A DNA stretch of 64,000 nucleotides from an uncultured Bacilli bacterium (GTDB lineage: Bacteria; Bacillota_I; Bacilli_A; RFN20; CAG-826), in contig CALVUI010000002.1 in assembly GCA_944363565.1 (NCBI GenBank), positions 270,408 through 334,407 on the forward strand, read 5' to 3'. Below the pieces are notes generated by a model that was given only the letters and a program-made list of their open reading frames with translations, was not told the DNA's origin and did not search any database. Made by a program: the position numbers and the translations under genes. This document shows positions 1 through 7,639 of the stretch, piece by piece; position 1 is the stretch's first letter, and each line of letters starts with the position of its first letter.

Positions 1-1781
1 TCACCGAGATCCCCTACCAGGTCAACAAGTCGGCGATGATCTCCAACATCGCCCAACTGGTCCGCGACAAGGTGGTCGAAGGGATCACCGACGTCCGCGA
101 CGAAAGCAACAAAGAGGGCATCAGGGTCGTCATCGAGGTCAGGCGCGACGCCGTCCCCGAGGTGGTGGCCAACAACCTTTTGAAGCACGCCCAACTCCAA
201 TGCAACTTCGGGATCATCAACCTCTGCCTCGTCGACGGGGCCCCGAAGATCCTCCCAATCACCGGTTTGCTTAGCAATTACATCGAATTCCAGGTCTCGG
301 TTTTGACCAGGCGGACCAAATTCCGCCGCAAAAGGGACGCCGATCGCGATCATATCGTCGTCGGCCTCATCAAGGCCCACGACAACATCGACGAGGTCAT
401 CCACATCATCCGTGACTCGGAAAACGACGAAGAGTCGGGCCGTCGCCTCAATGAGCGCTTCGGCTTTGACGAGCCCCAGGTCGCGGCCATCTTGGCCATG
501 ACCCTAAGGCGTCTCCAGGGCCTCGAACAAGGGAAGCTCCACGCCGAACACGACCAATTGGTCAAGAACATTGCCGAGTACGACCGTTTGCTTTCCAGCC
601 GCGAGAACATCATCGATCTGATGATCCAGGAACTGACCGAACTCAAGGAAAAGTACGGCGACAAGCGCCAGACCGAGATCAGCGATTCGGCCGGCGACAT
701 CGACAATGAAGACCTCATCCCTCAGGAAGACCTCATCGTCATCTTGACCAAGAACGGCTATCTCAAGCGGATGAGCGACGACACCTTCCGGACCCAGAAT
801 CGGGGCGGCAAGGGCGTCAAGGGCATCTCCACCAATAGCAACGACATCGTCTCGATCATGCTCCACGCCAAGACCCATACCGACCTCTTGTTCTTCACGA
901 GCTTTGGCAAGGTCTACCGGATGCGGGGCTACATGATCCCCGATAGTTCAAGGGTCGGCAAAGGGATGCCGGCGGTCAATCTCCTCAACCTCGACCGCGA
1001 CGAGCAGATCGTCTCCATCGTCCCCTGCGACGAGTATCCGGAAGGGAAGTTCCTCTTCTTCTGTTCGAAGAAAGGGGTCGTAAAGCGGACCGCCCTCACC
1101 GAATTCAAGTCGATCCACAATAACGGGAAGATCGCCCTCTCCCTCAAGGAAGGCGACAACCTCCTCGATGTCAAATTGACCGATGGTAGCGCCATCATCT
1201 CCTTGGGTGCCGATAACGGCAAGGTCTGCTCCTTCAAGGAAGAAGACGTCCGCCCGATGGGCCGCACCGCGGCCGGGGTCAAGGGCATGAACCTCGAGGA
1301 AAACGAAAACGTCGTTGGTCTCACTTCCTCTTTGGAAGGGGACAAGATCCTCGTCTTGACCCAGAAGGGTTACGGGAAGATCAGCTACGCCAAGGACACC
1401 GATACCGAGGACGGGCGCCACTACGATGGCTACCGCCTGACCAGCCGCGGGGCCAAGGGCGTCATGACCCTCAAGACCACCGACAAAAACGGCAAGCTCA
1501 TCGCCCTGCGCGCCATCAACGGCGACGAAGACCTCATGGTCATCACCCAGCAGGGGATCGTCATCCGGACTCCCTTGTCCCAGGTCAAGATCGCCGGGCG
1601 CAACACCCAAGGGGTGAAGATCATCGCTCTCGAAGACCGCCAGAAGGTGGCCTCGATCGCCATCGTCCCCCACGCCGACGAGGAAGAACTCGCTAATACC
1701 GAAGGCGAGGAAATCCCCGCAGAACCGGCCCCGTCTACACAAAGCGACGAACCGGTCGTGACCCCTGACGAAATCGAATGA
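1..1781 (+). CDS. gyrA: DNA gyrase subunit A, C-terminal part (5' truncated by window edge)
   Basis: The reading frame is open from the first bases, so the N-terminal winged-helix and catalytic tyrosine lie outside the window. The fragment starts at the conserved TEIPYQVNKS segment. It continues through the tower and coiled-coil (AILAMTLRRLQGLEQGKL) into the beta-pinwheel that wraps DNA. A near-canonical GyrA box, QNRGGKG, and the GyrA-typical KVYRMRGYMIPDSSRVGKG stretch favour GyrA over ParC. The pinwheel is followed by an acidic tail of about 30 residues. The TGA stop overlaps the ATG of the next gene by four bases. GyrA pairs with GyrB to introduce negative supercoils; its presence suggests closeness to oriC. 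Confidence 0.97.
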   Translation, partial: TEIPYQVNKSAMISNIAQLVRDKVVEGITDVRDESNKEGIRVVIEVRRDAVPEVVANNLLKHAQLQCNFGIINLCLVDGAPKILPITGLLSNYIEFQVSVLTRRTKFRRKRDADRDHIVVGLIKAHDNIDEVIHIIRDSENDEESGRRLNERFGFDEPQVAAILAMTLRRLQGLEQGKLHAEHDQLVKNIAEYDRLLSSRENIIDLMIQELTELKEKYGDKRQTEISDSAGDIDNEDLIPQEDLIVILTKNGYLKRMSDDTFRTQNRGGKGVKGISTNSNDIVSIMLHAKTHTDLLFFTSFGKVYRMRGYMIPDSSRVGKGMPAVNLLNLDRDEQIVSIVPCDEYPEGKFLFFCSKKGVVKRTALTEFKSIHNNGKIALSLKEGDNLLDVKLTDGSAIISLGADNGKVCSFKEEDVRPMGRTAAGVKGMNLEENENVVGLTSSLEGDKILVLTQKGYGKISYAKDTDTEDGRHYDGYRLTSRGAKGVMTLKTTDKNGKLIALRAINGDEDLMVITQQGIVIRTPLSQVKIAGRNTQGVKIIALEDRQKVASIAIVPHADEEELANTEGEEIPAEPAPSTQSDEPVVTPDEIE

Positions 1782-2797
1782 GCCCCCGGGTCCTCGTCCG
1801 TTACAGTCCCCGGAGGGGCCTCGACTCCTATGACGGGACGAGATTGAGGAAGAACCTCAAGAACGCCCTCGAGGAAGTCGGGATCGAGACGGTCGACTCT
1901 TTGTCGGAGTTGCCCCACCTCGTCCATTTCCTCTCGCCGATCCACGCGGCCGAGGCCGTCGACCTCAAGGCCCTCGGGACCCCGACCGCGACCTCGGCCC
2001 TTTACGCCGAAAACGATCCTGAAGCGCGGTTCTATGATTACGACGAGGAGGGGAAGGGGACCTTGTCCAAGAAGGCCCGGGTCCTCCTTGCCCATAGTGA
2101 CCTCATCTTCGTCCCCTCGGCGTTTGCCGAGAACCTCCTTAGGAAGGACGGGGTTACGGGTGACATCAAGATCCTCCCGCCCCCGACCCATACCGGGCGT
2201 TACCTCAAGCTCGACGAGCCGACTTCCAAGGCCTTCGAGCGTTACTTCATGGTCCGTCCGGGCCATGAGCACGTCTTCGCCAAGGGGGACTACGACGATA
2301 AGGAAGGCTTAAAGGCGGTCGAGGAACTCTCGACTTTGCTTCCGGACCTCGACTTCTACTTCTTCGGCTTGGCCGGCAACCCCCGGAAGACGGCCGACCG
2401 CAAGCACAAGCTCAACGCCAAGACCCCCAACAACCTCCGCTTCTGCGATTCGGGGAGCGACGACCTCTACCGCAGCGGCCTTAGCAGCGCCGCCTTCTAT
2501 CTGTCTCTCAGTTACCGCCATAGCGATCCGATCGGGACCTATGAGGCCTTCGCGGCCAGGATCCAGGTCTTCCGCCTGGGGCCGAGCCTTCCGGGGGATC
2601 CCTTGGAAAGGGACGAAGTGGCCTATGGGTGCCTGACTCCGGAGGAATTGGCCCTAAAAGCCACGCTTTACCGCCAAGGAGCCCTAAAGCCGACTATAAT
2701 TTCCGCAGCCGGGAAGGCCGCGGAAGCTTCCTTGCCGCGCCTCGGAGAGGCATTGAAGGAAGCCTACGGACCCCTGTTGTCCATTAAAGGAGAGTAG
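1778..2797 (+). CDS. Probable glycosyltransferase, GT4-like
   Basis: This 339-residue soluble protein looks like a GT-B fold glycosyltransferase. It has an N-terminal Rossmann-like half (RVLVRYSPRRGLDSYDGTR), a segment ending in FVPSAFAENLL before a predicted hinge, and a C-terminal half with a YLSLSYRHSDPIGTYEAFA stretch that resembles the E-x7-E region of GT4 enzymes. The similarity is weak and the acceptor cannot be told; lipid or surface glycan synthesis is plausible. It overlaps gyrA by four bases and ends two bases before the serS start, so it sits in the gyrA-serS transcription unit. In most Bacilli no glycosyltransferase lies at this position. Confidence 0.5.
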   Translation: MSPRVLVRYSPRRGLDSYDGTRLRKNLKNALEEVGIETVDSLSELPHLVHFLSPIHAAEAVDLKALGTPTATSALYAENDPEARFYDYDEEGKGTLSKKARVLLAHSDLIFVPSAFAENLLRKDGVTGDIKILPPPTHTGRYLKLDEPTSKAFERYFMVRPGHEHVFAKGDYDDKEGLKAVEELSTLLPDLDFYFFGLAGNPRKTADRKHKLNAKTPNNLRFCDSGSDDLYRSGLSSAAFYLSLSYRHSDPIGTYEAFAARIQVFRLGPSLPGDPLERDEVAYGCLTPEELALKATLYRQGALKPTIISAAGKAAEASLPRLGEALKEAYGPLLSIKGE

Positions 2798-2799
2798 CC

Positions 2800-4077
2800 A
2801 TGATCGACATCAAACTCATCGAGGAAAAACCCGAATACGTCAAGGAACTCCTGTCCCGCAAGGGCTGGGACTTCGACTATGAGCCTTTGCTCAAGCTCTT
2901 CGAAGAAAGAAGGACCCTCCTCCACAAGGTCGAGGAAAGCAAGGCCGAGCAGAACAAGCTTTCGGCCTCCGTTCCCCAACTGAAGAAGGAAGGAAAGGAC
3001 GTTAGCCTCGTCTTCAAAGAGGTCAAGAAGCTGGCCGCCGAAAACAAGGAAGCGGAAGCGCGTCTTGGTGAAGTCGAAAAGGAAATCAAGGAACGGGTCG
3101 CGGTTTTGCCCAACCTCCCCGATCCCGATTTGGCCCCGGGCTTCAAGGAACACAACCACCCGATCTACCGCTTCAAGGAACCGACGACCTTCGCCTTCAC
3201 TCCCAAGAACCACGTCGATCTGGCCGAGTCGCTCGGCCTCATCGACTACAAGCGGGCCGCCAAGATCAGCGGGACCGGGACCTGGATCTACACCGGTCTC
3301 GGGGCCCAATTGGAATGGGCCTTGCTCAATTACTTCATCTCCGCCCATCTGAAAGACGGCTACACCTTCATCCTGCCCCCGCATCTATTGAACTACGACT
3401 CCGGCTTTACGGCCGGCCAGTTCCCGAAGTTCAAGGAAGACGTCTTCTGGCTGGCCGATGTCGAGCCCGGGAAGTTCCTGCTCCCGACCGCCGAGACGGC
3501 CCTCGTCAACCTCCACCGTGGGGAAATCCTCTCTAGCGACGATCTCCCGAAGAAGTACTTCGCCTATACCCCCTGCTACCGGAAGGAAGCCGGGAGCTAT
3601 CGGACCGAGGAACGGGGCATGATCCGCGGCTATCAGTTCAACAAGGTCGAGATGGTCCAATACACGACCGAAGAGGGGAGCGACGCCGCCTTCGAGGAAA
3701 TGGTCAACAAGGCCAAGGCCCTGGTCGAAGGGCTCGGGCTGGCCTACCAGATCGACAAACTGGCGGCCGGGGACTGCTCCCACTCGATGGCTCGGACCTA
3801 CGACATCGAGGTCTACATCCCCTCGATGGGGATCTACAAGGAAGTCTCGAGCGTCTCCAACGCCCGCGACTACCAGGCTAGGCGCGGCATGATCCGTTAT
3901 AAGGGGAAAGACGGGAAGACCCACTTCTGCCATACCCTCAATGGGTCGGGTCTCGCCACCAGCCGCGTCTTCCCGGCTTTGCTTGAGCAATTCCAGCAGG
4001 AAGACGGCTCGGTCAAGATCCCCGAGGTCCTGCGTCCCTACATGGGCGGCCTCGAGTACCTCAAACCCATCAAGTAA
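2800..4077 (+). CDS. serS: Serine--tRNA ligase
   Basis: SerS charges tRNA-Ser (and tRNA-Sec where present) with serine in the cytoplasm. The 425-residue length is normal for bacterial SerRS. The N-terminal long antiparallel coiled-coil that grips the tRNA arm covers about residues 1-105. Class II motifs follow: motif 2 around the CYRKEAGSYRTEERGMIRGYQF segment and motif 3 near the end, NGSGLATSRVFPALLEQFQ. A Shine-Dalgarno AAAGGAG lies just before the ATG, at the end of the upstream gene. There is no room for a T-box leader, so expression follows the gyrA operon. A terminator follows at 4094-4119. Confidence 0.98.
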   Translation: MIDIKLIEEKPEYVKELLSRKGWDFDYEPLLKLFEERRTLLHKVEESKAEQNKLSASVPQLKKEGKDVSLVFKEVKKLAAENKEAEARLGEVEKEIKERVAVLPNLPDPDLAPGFKEHNHPIYRFKEPTTFAFTPKNHVDLAESLGLIDYKRAAKISGTGTWIYTGLGAQLEWALLNYFISAHLKDGYTFILPPHLLNYDSGFTAGQFPKFKEDVFWLADVEPGKFLLPTAETALVNLHRGEILSSDDLPKKYFAYTPCYRKEAGSYRTEERGMIRGYQFNKVEMVQYTTEEGSDAAFEEMVNKAKALVEGLGLAYQIDKLAAGDCSHSMARTYDIEVYIPSMGIYKEVSSVSNARDYQARRGMIRYKGKDGKTHFCHTLNGSGLATSRVFPALLEQFQQEDGSVKIPEVLRPYMGGLEYLKPIK

Positions 4078-4093
4078 AACCTTGAGAACAAAT

Positions 4094-4119
4094 AGGAAGG
4101 CTCCGACCTTCCTTTTTTG
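4094..4119 (+). terminator. Rho-independent terminator of the gyrA-serS unit
   Basis: Seven-base-pair stem AGGAAGG/CCTTCCT with a six-base loop, followed by a run of T (TTTTTTGTTT). Confidence 0.85.
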
Positions 4120-4158
4120 TTTACCATGGGTCGACTACCAAAGGTAGCCGCCTTTCTA

Positions 4159-4164
4159 TATAAT
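4159..4164 (+). promoter_or_regulatory. -10 element of the SRP RNA promoter
   Basis: Perfect TATAAT located seven bases before the inferred RNA 5' end. No convincing -35 is seen at 16-18 bases upstream. Confidence 0.6.
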
Positions 4165-4170
4165 GTTCGG

Positions 4171-4252
4171 GCCATCGCGAGGAGAAGAGAGTGAACCGGG
4201 TCAGGCGGGGAACCGAGCAGCCCTAAGCCCCCTTCCCCTGTGCGGTGGTTTT
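4171..4252 (+). ncRNA. ffs: Signal recognition particle RNA (4.5S-type, small)
   Basis: The apical domain IV signature is present: GTGAACCGGGTCAGG, a three-base-pair stem CGG/CCG capped by a GGAA tetraloop, then GAGCAGCC and TAAGC. The CGG/CCG pair replaces the common TCC/GGA by compensatory change, which argues for a real RNA. The 5' arm GCCATCGCGAGGAG pairs with the 3' arm CCCCTGTGCGGTGGT, closing a rod of about 80 nt like the short SRP RNAs of mycoplasmas. A TTTTGTTT tail follows, so the molecule may act as its own terminator. It would bind Ffh and FtsY for membrane-protein targeting. Bacilli usually keep this gene between tadA and dnaX; here it precedes tadA. The ends are approximate. Confidence 0.85.
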
Positions 4253-4268
4253 GTTTACTCTAGTCGAC

Positions 4269-4706
4269 GTGGATTTCATGTCTTTGGCCCTCCTGGAAGC
4301 CAAGAAGGCTTACGAAGAAGGGGAGGTCCCGGTCGGGGCCATCATCGTGCGTCATGGGGAGGTTTTGGCCTCCGCCCATAACAAAAAGGAAAGCAAGCAC
4401 GACGTGTCCTCGCACGCCGAGATCGAGGCGCTTAGGGAAGCCGGGAAGATCCTCGGCAAGACCGACTTCAGTGACTGCGAGATCTACGTTACCCTCGAAC
4501 CGTGTCTGATGTGCGCGGGAGCCTTGAAGGCCGCCCGCATCAAGGCCATCCATTACGCGGCCAAAGACAAAGAGGAAGGGGCCATCGAAGGGAAGTACCG
4601 TCTCTTCGACGATAATCGCGAGCCCCACCATCCCTTGCTCTACCAGGGAGAAAGGGAAAAAGAGGCGGAAGCCCTCCTCAGGGCCTTTTTCAAAGAAAGA
4701 AGGTAG
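4269..4706 (+). CDS. tadA: tRNA(adenine-34) deaminase TadA
   Basis: TadA deaminates adenosine-34 of tRNA-Arg(ACG) to inosine. The cytidine/deoxycytidylate deaminase zinc site is complete: HAE (SHAEIEAL) with the catalytic Glu, and PCLMC (LEPCLMCAGAL) with both Cys ligands. The start is uncertain. GTG at 4269 gives MDFMSLALLEAKKA, which aligns with TadA N termini where a Met follows a short lead; ATG at 4278 and GTG at 4245 are also in frame. None has a clear Shine-Dalgarno sequence. The gene begins directly after the SRP RNA and ends before a strong terminator. Confidence 0.95.
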   Translation: MDFMSLALLEAKKAYEEGEVPVGAIIVRHGEVLASAHNKKESKHDVSSHAEIEALREAGKILGKTDFSDCEIYVTLEPCLMCAGALKAARIKAIHYAAKDKEEGAIEGKYRLFDDNREPHHPLLYQGEREKEAEALLRAFFKERR

Positions 4707-4722
4707 TGTTACAATAAACAAG

Positions 4723-4745
4723 AAGGCGGTAGGAACCGCCTTTTT
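4723..4745 (+). terminator. Rho-independent terminator after tadA
   Basis: Eight-base-pair stem AAGGCGGT/ACCGCCTT, loop AGGA, then five T. Confidence 0.9.
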
Positions 4746-4797
4746 ACATTGTATAAAAAATTACAATTTCATAGCGTCATTTGGCCCTATCTTATGC

Positions 4798-4803
4798 CAT
4801 AAT
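4798..4803 (+). promoter_or_regulatory. -10-like hexamer of a possible leaderless start (ABC exporter)
   Basis: CATAAT ends seven bases before the ATG at 4811. There is no Shine-Dalgarno sequence and the -35 is unclear. Confidence 0.4.
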
Positions 4804-4810
4804 AATGTTC

Positions 4811-7639
4811 ATGCCAAAGATCTTGGAACTAAAAGGCATTTCGAAACGCTACAAGGTCGACGAGGGGGATTTCAAAGCCCTCGATTCCATCGACCTGACT
4901 TTTGGGCCGACCGGTTTCAACACGGTCCTTGGACCCAGCGGCTGCGGGAAGACGACCCTCCTCAACGTCATCGGGGGCTTGGACGTCCATAACGAAGGGA
5001 CCCTTCTGATCGACGGGACCGACACCACCGCCTTCAAGGATGCCGATTGGGACGACTACCGGAACAAGAAGGTCGGCTTCGTCTTCCAGACCTATTACCT
5101 GATTCCCCATCTCAACATCCTGGAAAACGTCGAAATGCCCCTTCGTTTGCGGGGATTTTCGAAAATAGATCGGGAAAAAGCCGCGATCGAGGCTCTTAAA
5201 TCGGTAGGGATTGAGGATGGTTATCAGAAGAAGCCTTCCGAGCTCAGCGGGGGCCAACAGCAACGGGTCGCCATCGCCCGGGCCATCGTCGGCCACCCCT
5301 CCATCATCTTGGCCGATGAGCCGACCGGGGCTTTGGATTCCAAGACCTCGGTCCAGGTCATGGACATACTTAAGGGCCTCAGTTCCAAGACCGCGGTCAT
5401 CATGGTGACCCATAACCGCGAACTGGCGCAACGTTACGGCGACCGCCTCATCGAAATGAAGGACGGGCGCATCGTCTCCGATAAGGTCATAAAAGAAAAG
5501 ACGGATGTCCCTTCGAGCGAAAAAGGGGAAGACGGTCGGAAATCGGCGATGTCTTTTGCTACCGCCGTCCTCACTTCTCTAAAAAGCATAAGAGCGAAGT
5601 TGGGTCGGAGCCTGGTCACCTCTTTGGCCTGTTCGATCGGGATCGTCGGGGTGGCTTTGGTCTTAGCGGTCGCCAACGGTTTTCAGAACTACATCGACCG
5701 GACTGAGGCCTCGGTGGCCGGTTCGGTACCCGTTACCATTTCCCCGGCCTACTATGGGTCTGTCAGCAATTCGGAGGGCGTCGATTTTACTCCCTATCCC
5801 GATAGCGACGAACTCTACGTCTACGACCCTTCCTACACTTCCTACGTCGCCCACCTCAACAAGTACGATGCCTTTTACATCCAATATCTGGAGGAAGCAG
5901 TGGAGAAGGGCCTGGCCTCCTCCATCATGCTCAACCGCCAGGATTTCTCCTTCAACGTTTTGACCGAGGAAGGGGATACCGGTTACTACACGATGGTCAA
6001 CCAATGGAACTCCGCGAGTTTCATCGGTTCCCTCGTCAGCGGTCTACCTTCGACGATCTTCCATGAACTATACGGGGACAAGGACACCGTCTCTTCCAAC
6101 TACGACCTCATCTACGGCAAGTTCCCGGAGAAGGCCGAAGAGATCGTCTTAGTGACCGACAAGTACAACCGGATCCAGGTTTCGACTTTGCAAGGCCTCG
6201 GCATCATCTCCGATCAGGAAAAGACGGAATCGGGGACGGCCATTCCCTTCTCCGATTTGATCTACGATGGGGACCGGGATGAAGAATACAAACCCTACAA
6301 GGCCTATCGGATGAGCGATTTCTATGGCCTTCCCGAAAATAAGCCCTTGGTCTATGAGGCCGAGAACAACGTCATCGACGCCATCAAGCCGGTGGACGCA
6401 AACGGGAACGTCCTTCCTACTAGCCAGCTTTTGCAGGCCCATCACTTTGAGGTCGAAAGCCATACCGAAACCAAGGAAATCCATTATTACGATAGTCCCT
6501 ACCATCCCTATGAAAATGCGATCGACATCTTCGAAAACGACGCAAAATACAATCCGATTGAACTGAAAATTGTCGGCGTTCTCCGTCCGAGCGCCTCTAG
6601 CGTTTTGACCATGGTGCCTTCTTCGATCGGCTACACCAAGGAACTTTCCGATATCTTGGCCAGCGACGTGGCCGAGGGCGGGGCGGGACACGAAATCGGG
6701 GCCCTGACCGCGGACAACTACGTCATTTCCAAGAACGGTCTGAATAATCTCAAGGAACTGCTTTCCACGCCCTTAAGCGACCTCTTGAATAGCGAGGACC
6801 CCTCGAACATACAAAGCAAGGTCTCGCGGATCTATTCCTGTTTCTATCCCTGGGCCTACCATGGGACCTTGCCCGGGAACGACAACAACCCCGCGGGCTA
6901 TCTGGCCTACAACCGGATGGTCGGGGGCAACATGGCCGAAAACATCGACGTCGATTTGAACAACCTCCTCTTGTTGACAACCAAATTCATCGATCCGGCC
7001 TTCTATAACGGAACATCAAAGGACTACGGCCTTTTCGATCTCGTGGCCTACATCAACGGGGGCAACCTCGTCACCTCGATCTCCGTCTTCCCGAGTACCC
7101 TTGGTTCCAAAGGCGCTCTCCTCGATTACCTCGATGCCTATAACGAGGGGAAGGACGAAGACGATCGGATCTACTATAGCGACATCATGGGGACGGTCAC
7201 GAGTGCCCTCTCGGTCGTGACCACGGTCGTCCCCGCCGTCCTCATCGTCTTCGCTTCCGTTTCCTTGGTCGTCTCTTCCCTCATGATGGCGGTCATCACC
7301 TACGTCTCGGTTCTCGAAAGGACCAAGGAAATCGGGATCCTCAGGAGCTACGGGGCCAGGAAACGCGACATCAGGCGCCTCTTCGAAATCGAATGCTCCT
7401 TGATCGGGGTCGTGGCCGGGGTCATCGGGATCTTGTTTTCCCTCGTTCTTTGTTTGCCCATCAATCTCATCCTCAATAATTTCTTCCCGGAATTTGCCTT
7501 GGGGGCGATTGCCTCCCTCAATGTCTGGGCCGCCCTCATTCTCATCGTTTTTGCCATCCTTCTGGCTTTGGTCGGCGGTCTCGTGCCCGCGGTCATCGCC
7601 GCCAAGAAGGATCCGGTTTTGGCCCTAAGGAGTGAATAG
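4811..7639 (+). CDS. Fused ABC transporter ATPase-permease (MacB/FtsX type)
   Basis: One polypeptide of about 942 residues joins an ATPase and a permease. Residues 1-225 form the ATPase: Walker A GPSGCGKTT, signature LSGGQQQR, Walker B ILADEP followed by TGALD. A transmembrane helix near residue 275 (SLACSIGIVGVALVLAVANG) leads into a large extracytoplasmic region of about 500 residues. Three helices and the FtsX-type permease signature (ERTKEIGILRSYGA) close the protein. This matches the mechanotransmission ABC class, which exports peptides or lipoproteins or signals across the membrane rather than pumping small solutes. The substrate is unknown. ATG at 4805 is an alternative start. The stop abuts the ATG of the P-type ATPase, so the two are co-transcribed. 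Confidence 0.9.
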   Translation: MPKILELKGISKRYKVDEGDFKALDSIDLTFGPTGFNTVLGPSGCGKTTLLNVIGGLDVHNEGTLLIDGTDTTAFKDADWDDYRNKKVGFVFQTYYLIPHLNILENVEMPLRLRGFSKIDREKAAIEALKSVGIEDGYQKKPSELSGGQQQRVAIARAIVGHPSIILADEPTGALDSKTSVQVMDILKGLSSKTAVIMVTHNRELAQRYGDRLIEMKDGRIVSDKVIKEKTDVPSSEKGEDGRKSAMSFATAVLTSLKSIRAKLGRSLVTSLACSIGIVGVALVLAVANGFQNYIDRTEASVAGSVPVTISPAYYGSVSNSEGVDFTPYPDSDELYVYDPSYTSYVAHLNKYDAFYIQYLEEAVEKGLASSIMLNRQDFSFNVLTEEGDTGYYTMVNQWNSASFIGSLVSGLPSTIFHELYGDKDTVSSNYDLIYGKFPEKAEEIVLVTDKYNRIQVSTLQGLGIISDQEKTESGTAIPFSDLIYDGDRDEEYKPYKAYRMSDFYGLPENKPLVYEAENNVIDAIKPVDANGNVLPTSQLLQAHHFEVESHTETKEIHYYDSPYHPYENAIDIFENDAKYNPIELKIVGVLRPSASSVLTMVPSSIGYTKELSDILASDVAEGGAGHEIGALTADNYVISKNGLNNLKELLSTPLSDLLNSEDPSNIQSKVSRIYSCFYPWAYHGTLPGNDNNPAGYLAYNRMVGGNMAENIDVDLNNLLLLTTKFIDPAFYNGTSKDYGLFDLVAYINGGNLVTSISVFPSTLGSKGALLDYLDAYNEGKDEDDRIYYSDIMGTVTSALSVVTTVVPAVLIVFASVSLVVSSLMMAVITYVSVLERTKEIGILRSYGARKRDIRRLFEIECSLIGVVAGVIGILFSLVLCLPINLILNNFFPEFALGAIASLNVWAALILIVFAILLALVGGLVPAVIAAKKDPVLALRSE

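Noticed and set aside
948-1742. 264-residue minus-strand frame in gyrA
   Set aside because: Shadow of gyrA; no start signals, biased composition.
2780-2800. T-box leader for serS or metG
   Set aside because: serS is two bases behind the upstream gene, and metG starts at a terminator; neither has room or a T-box sequence.
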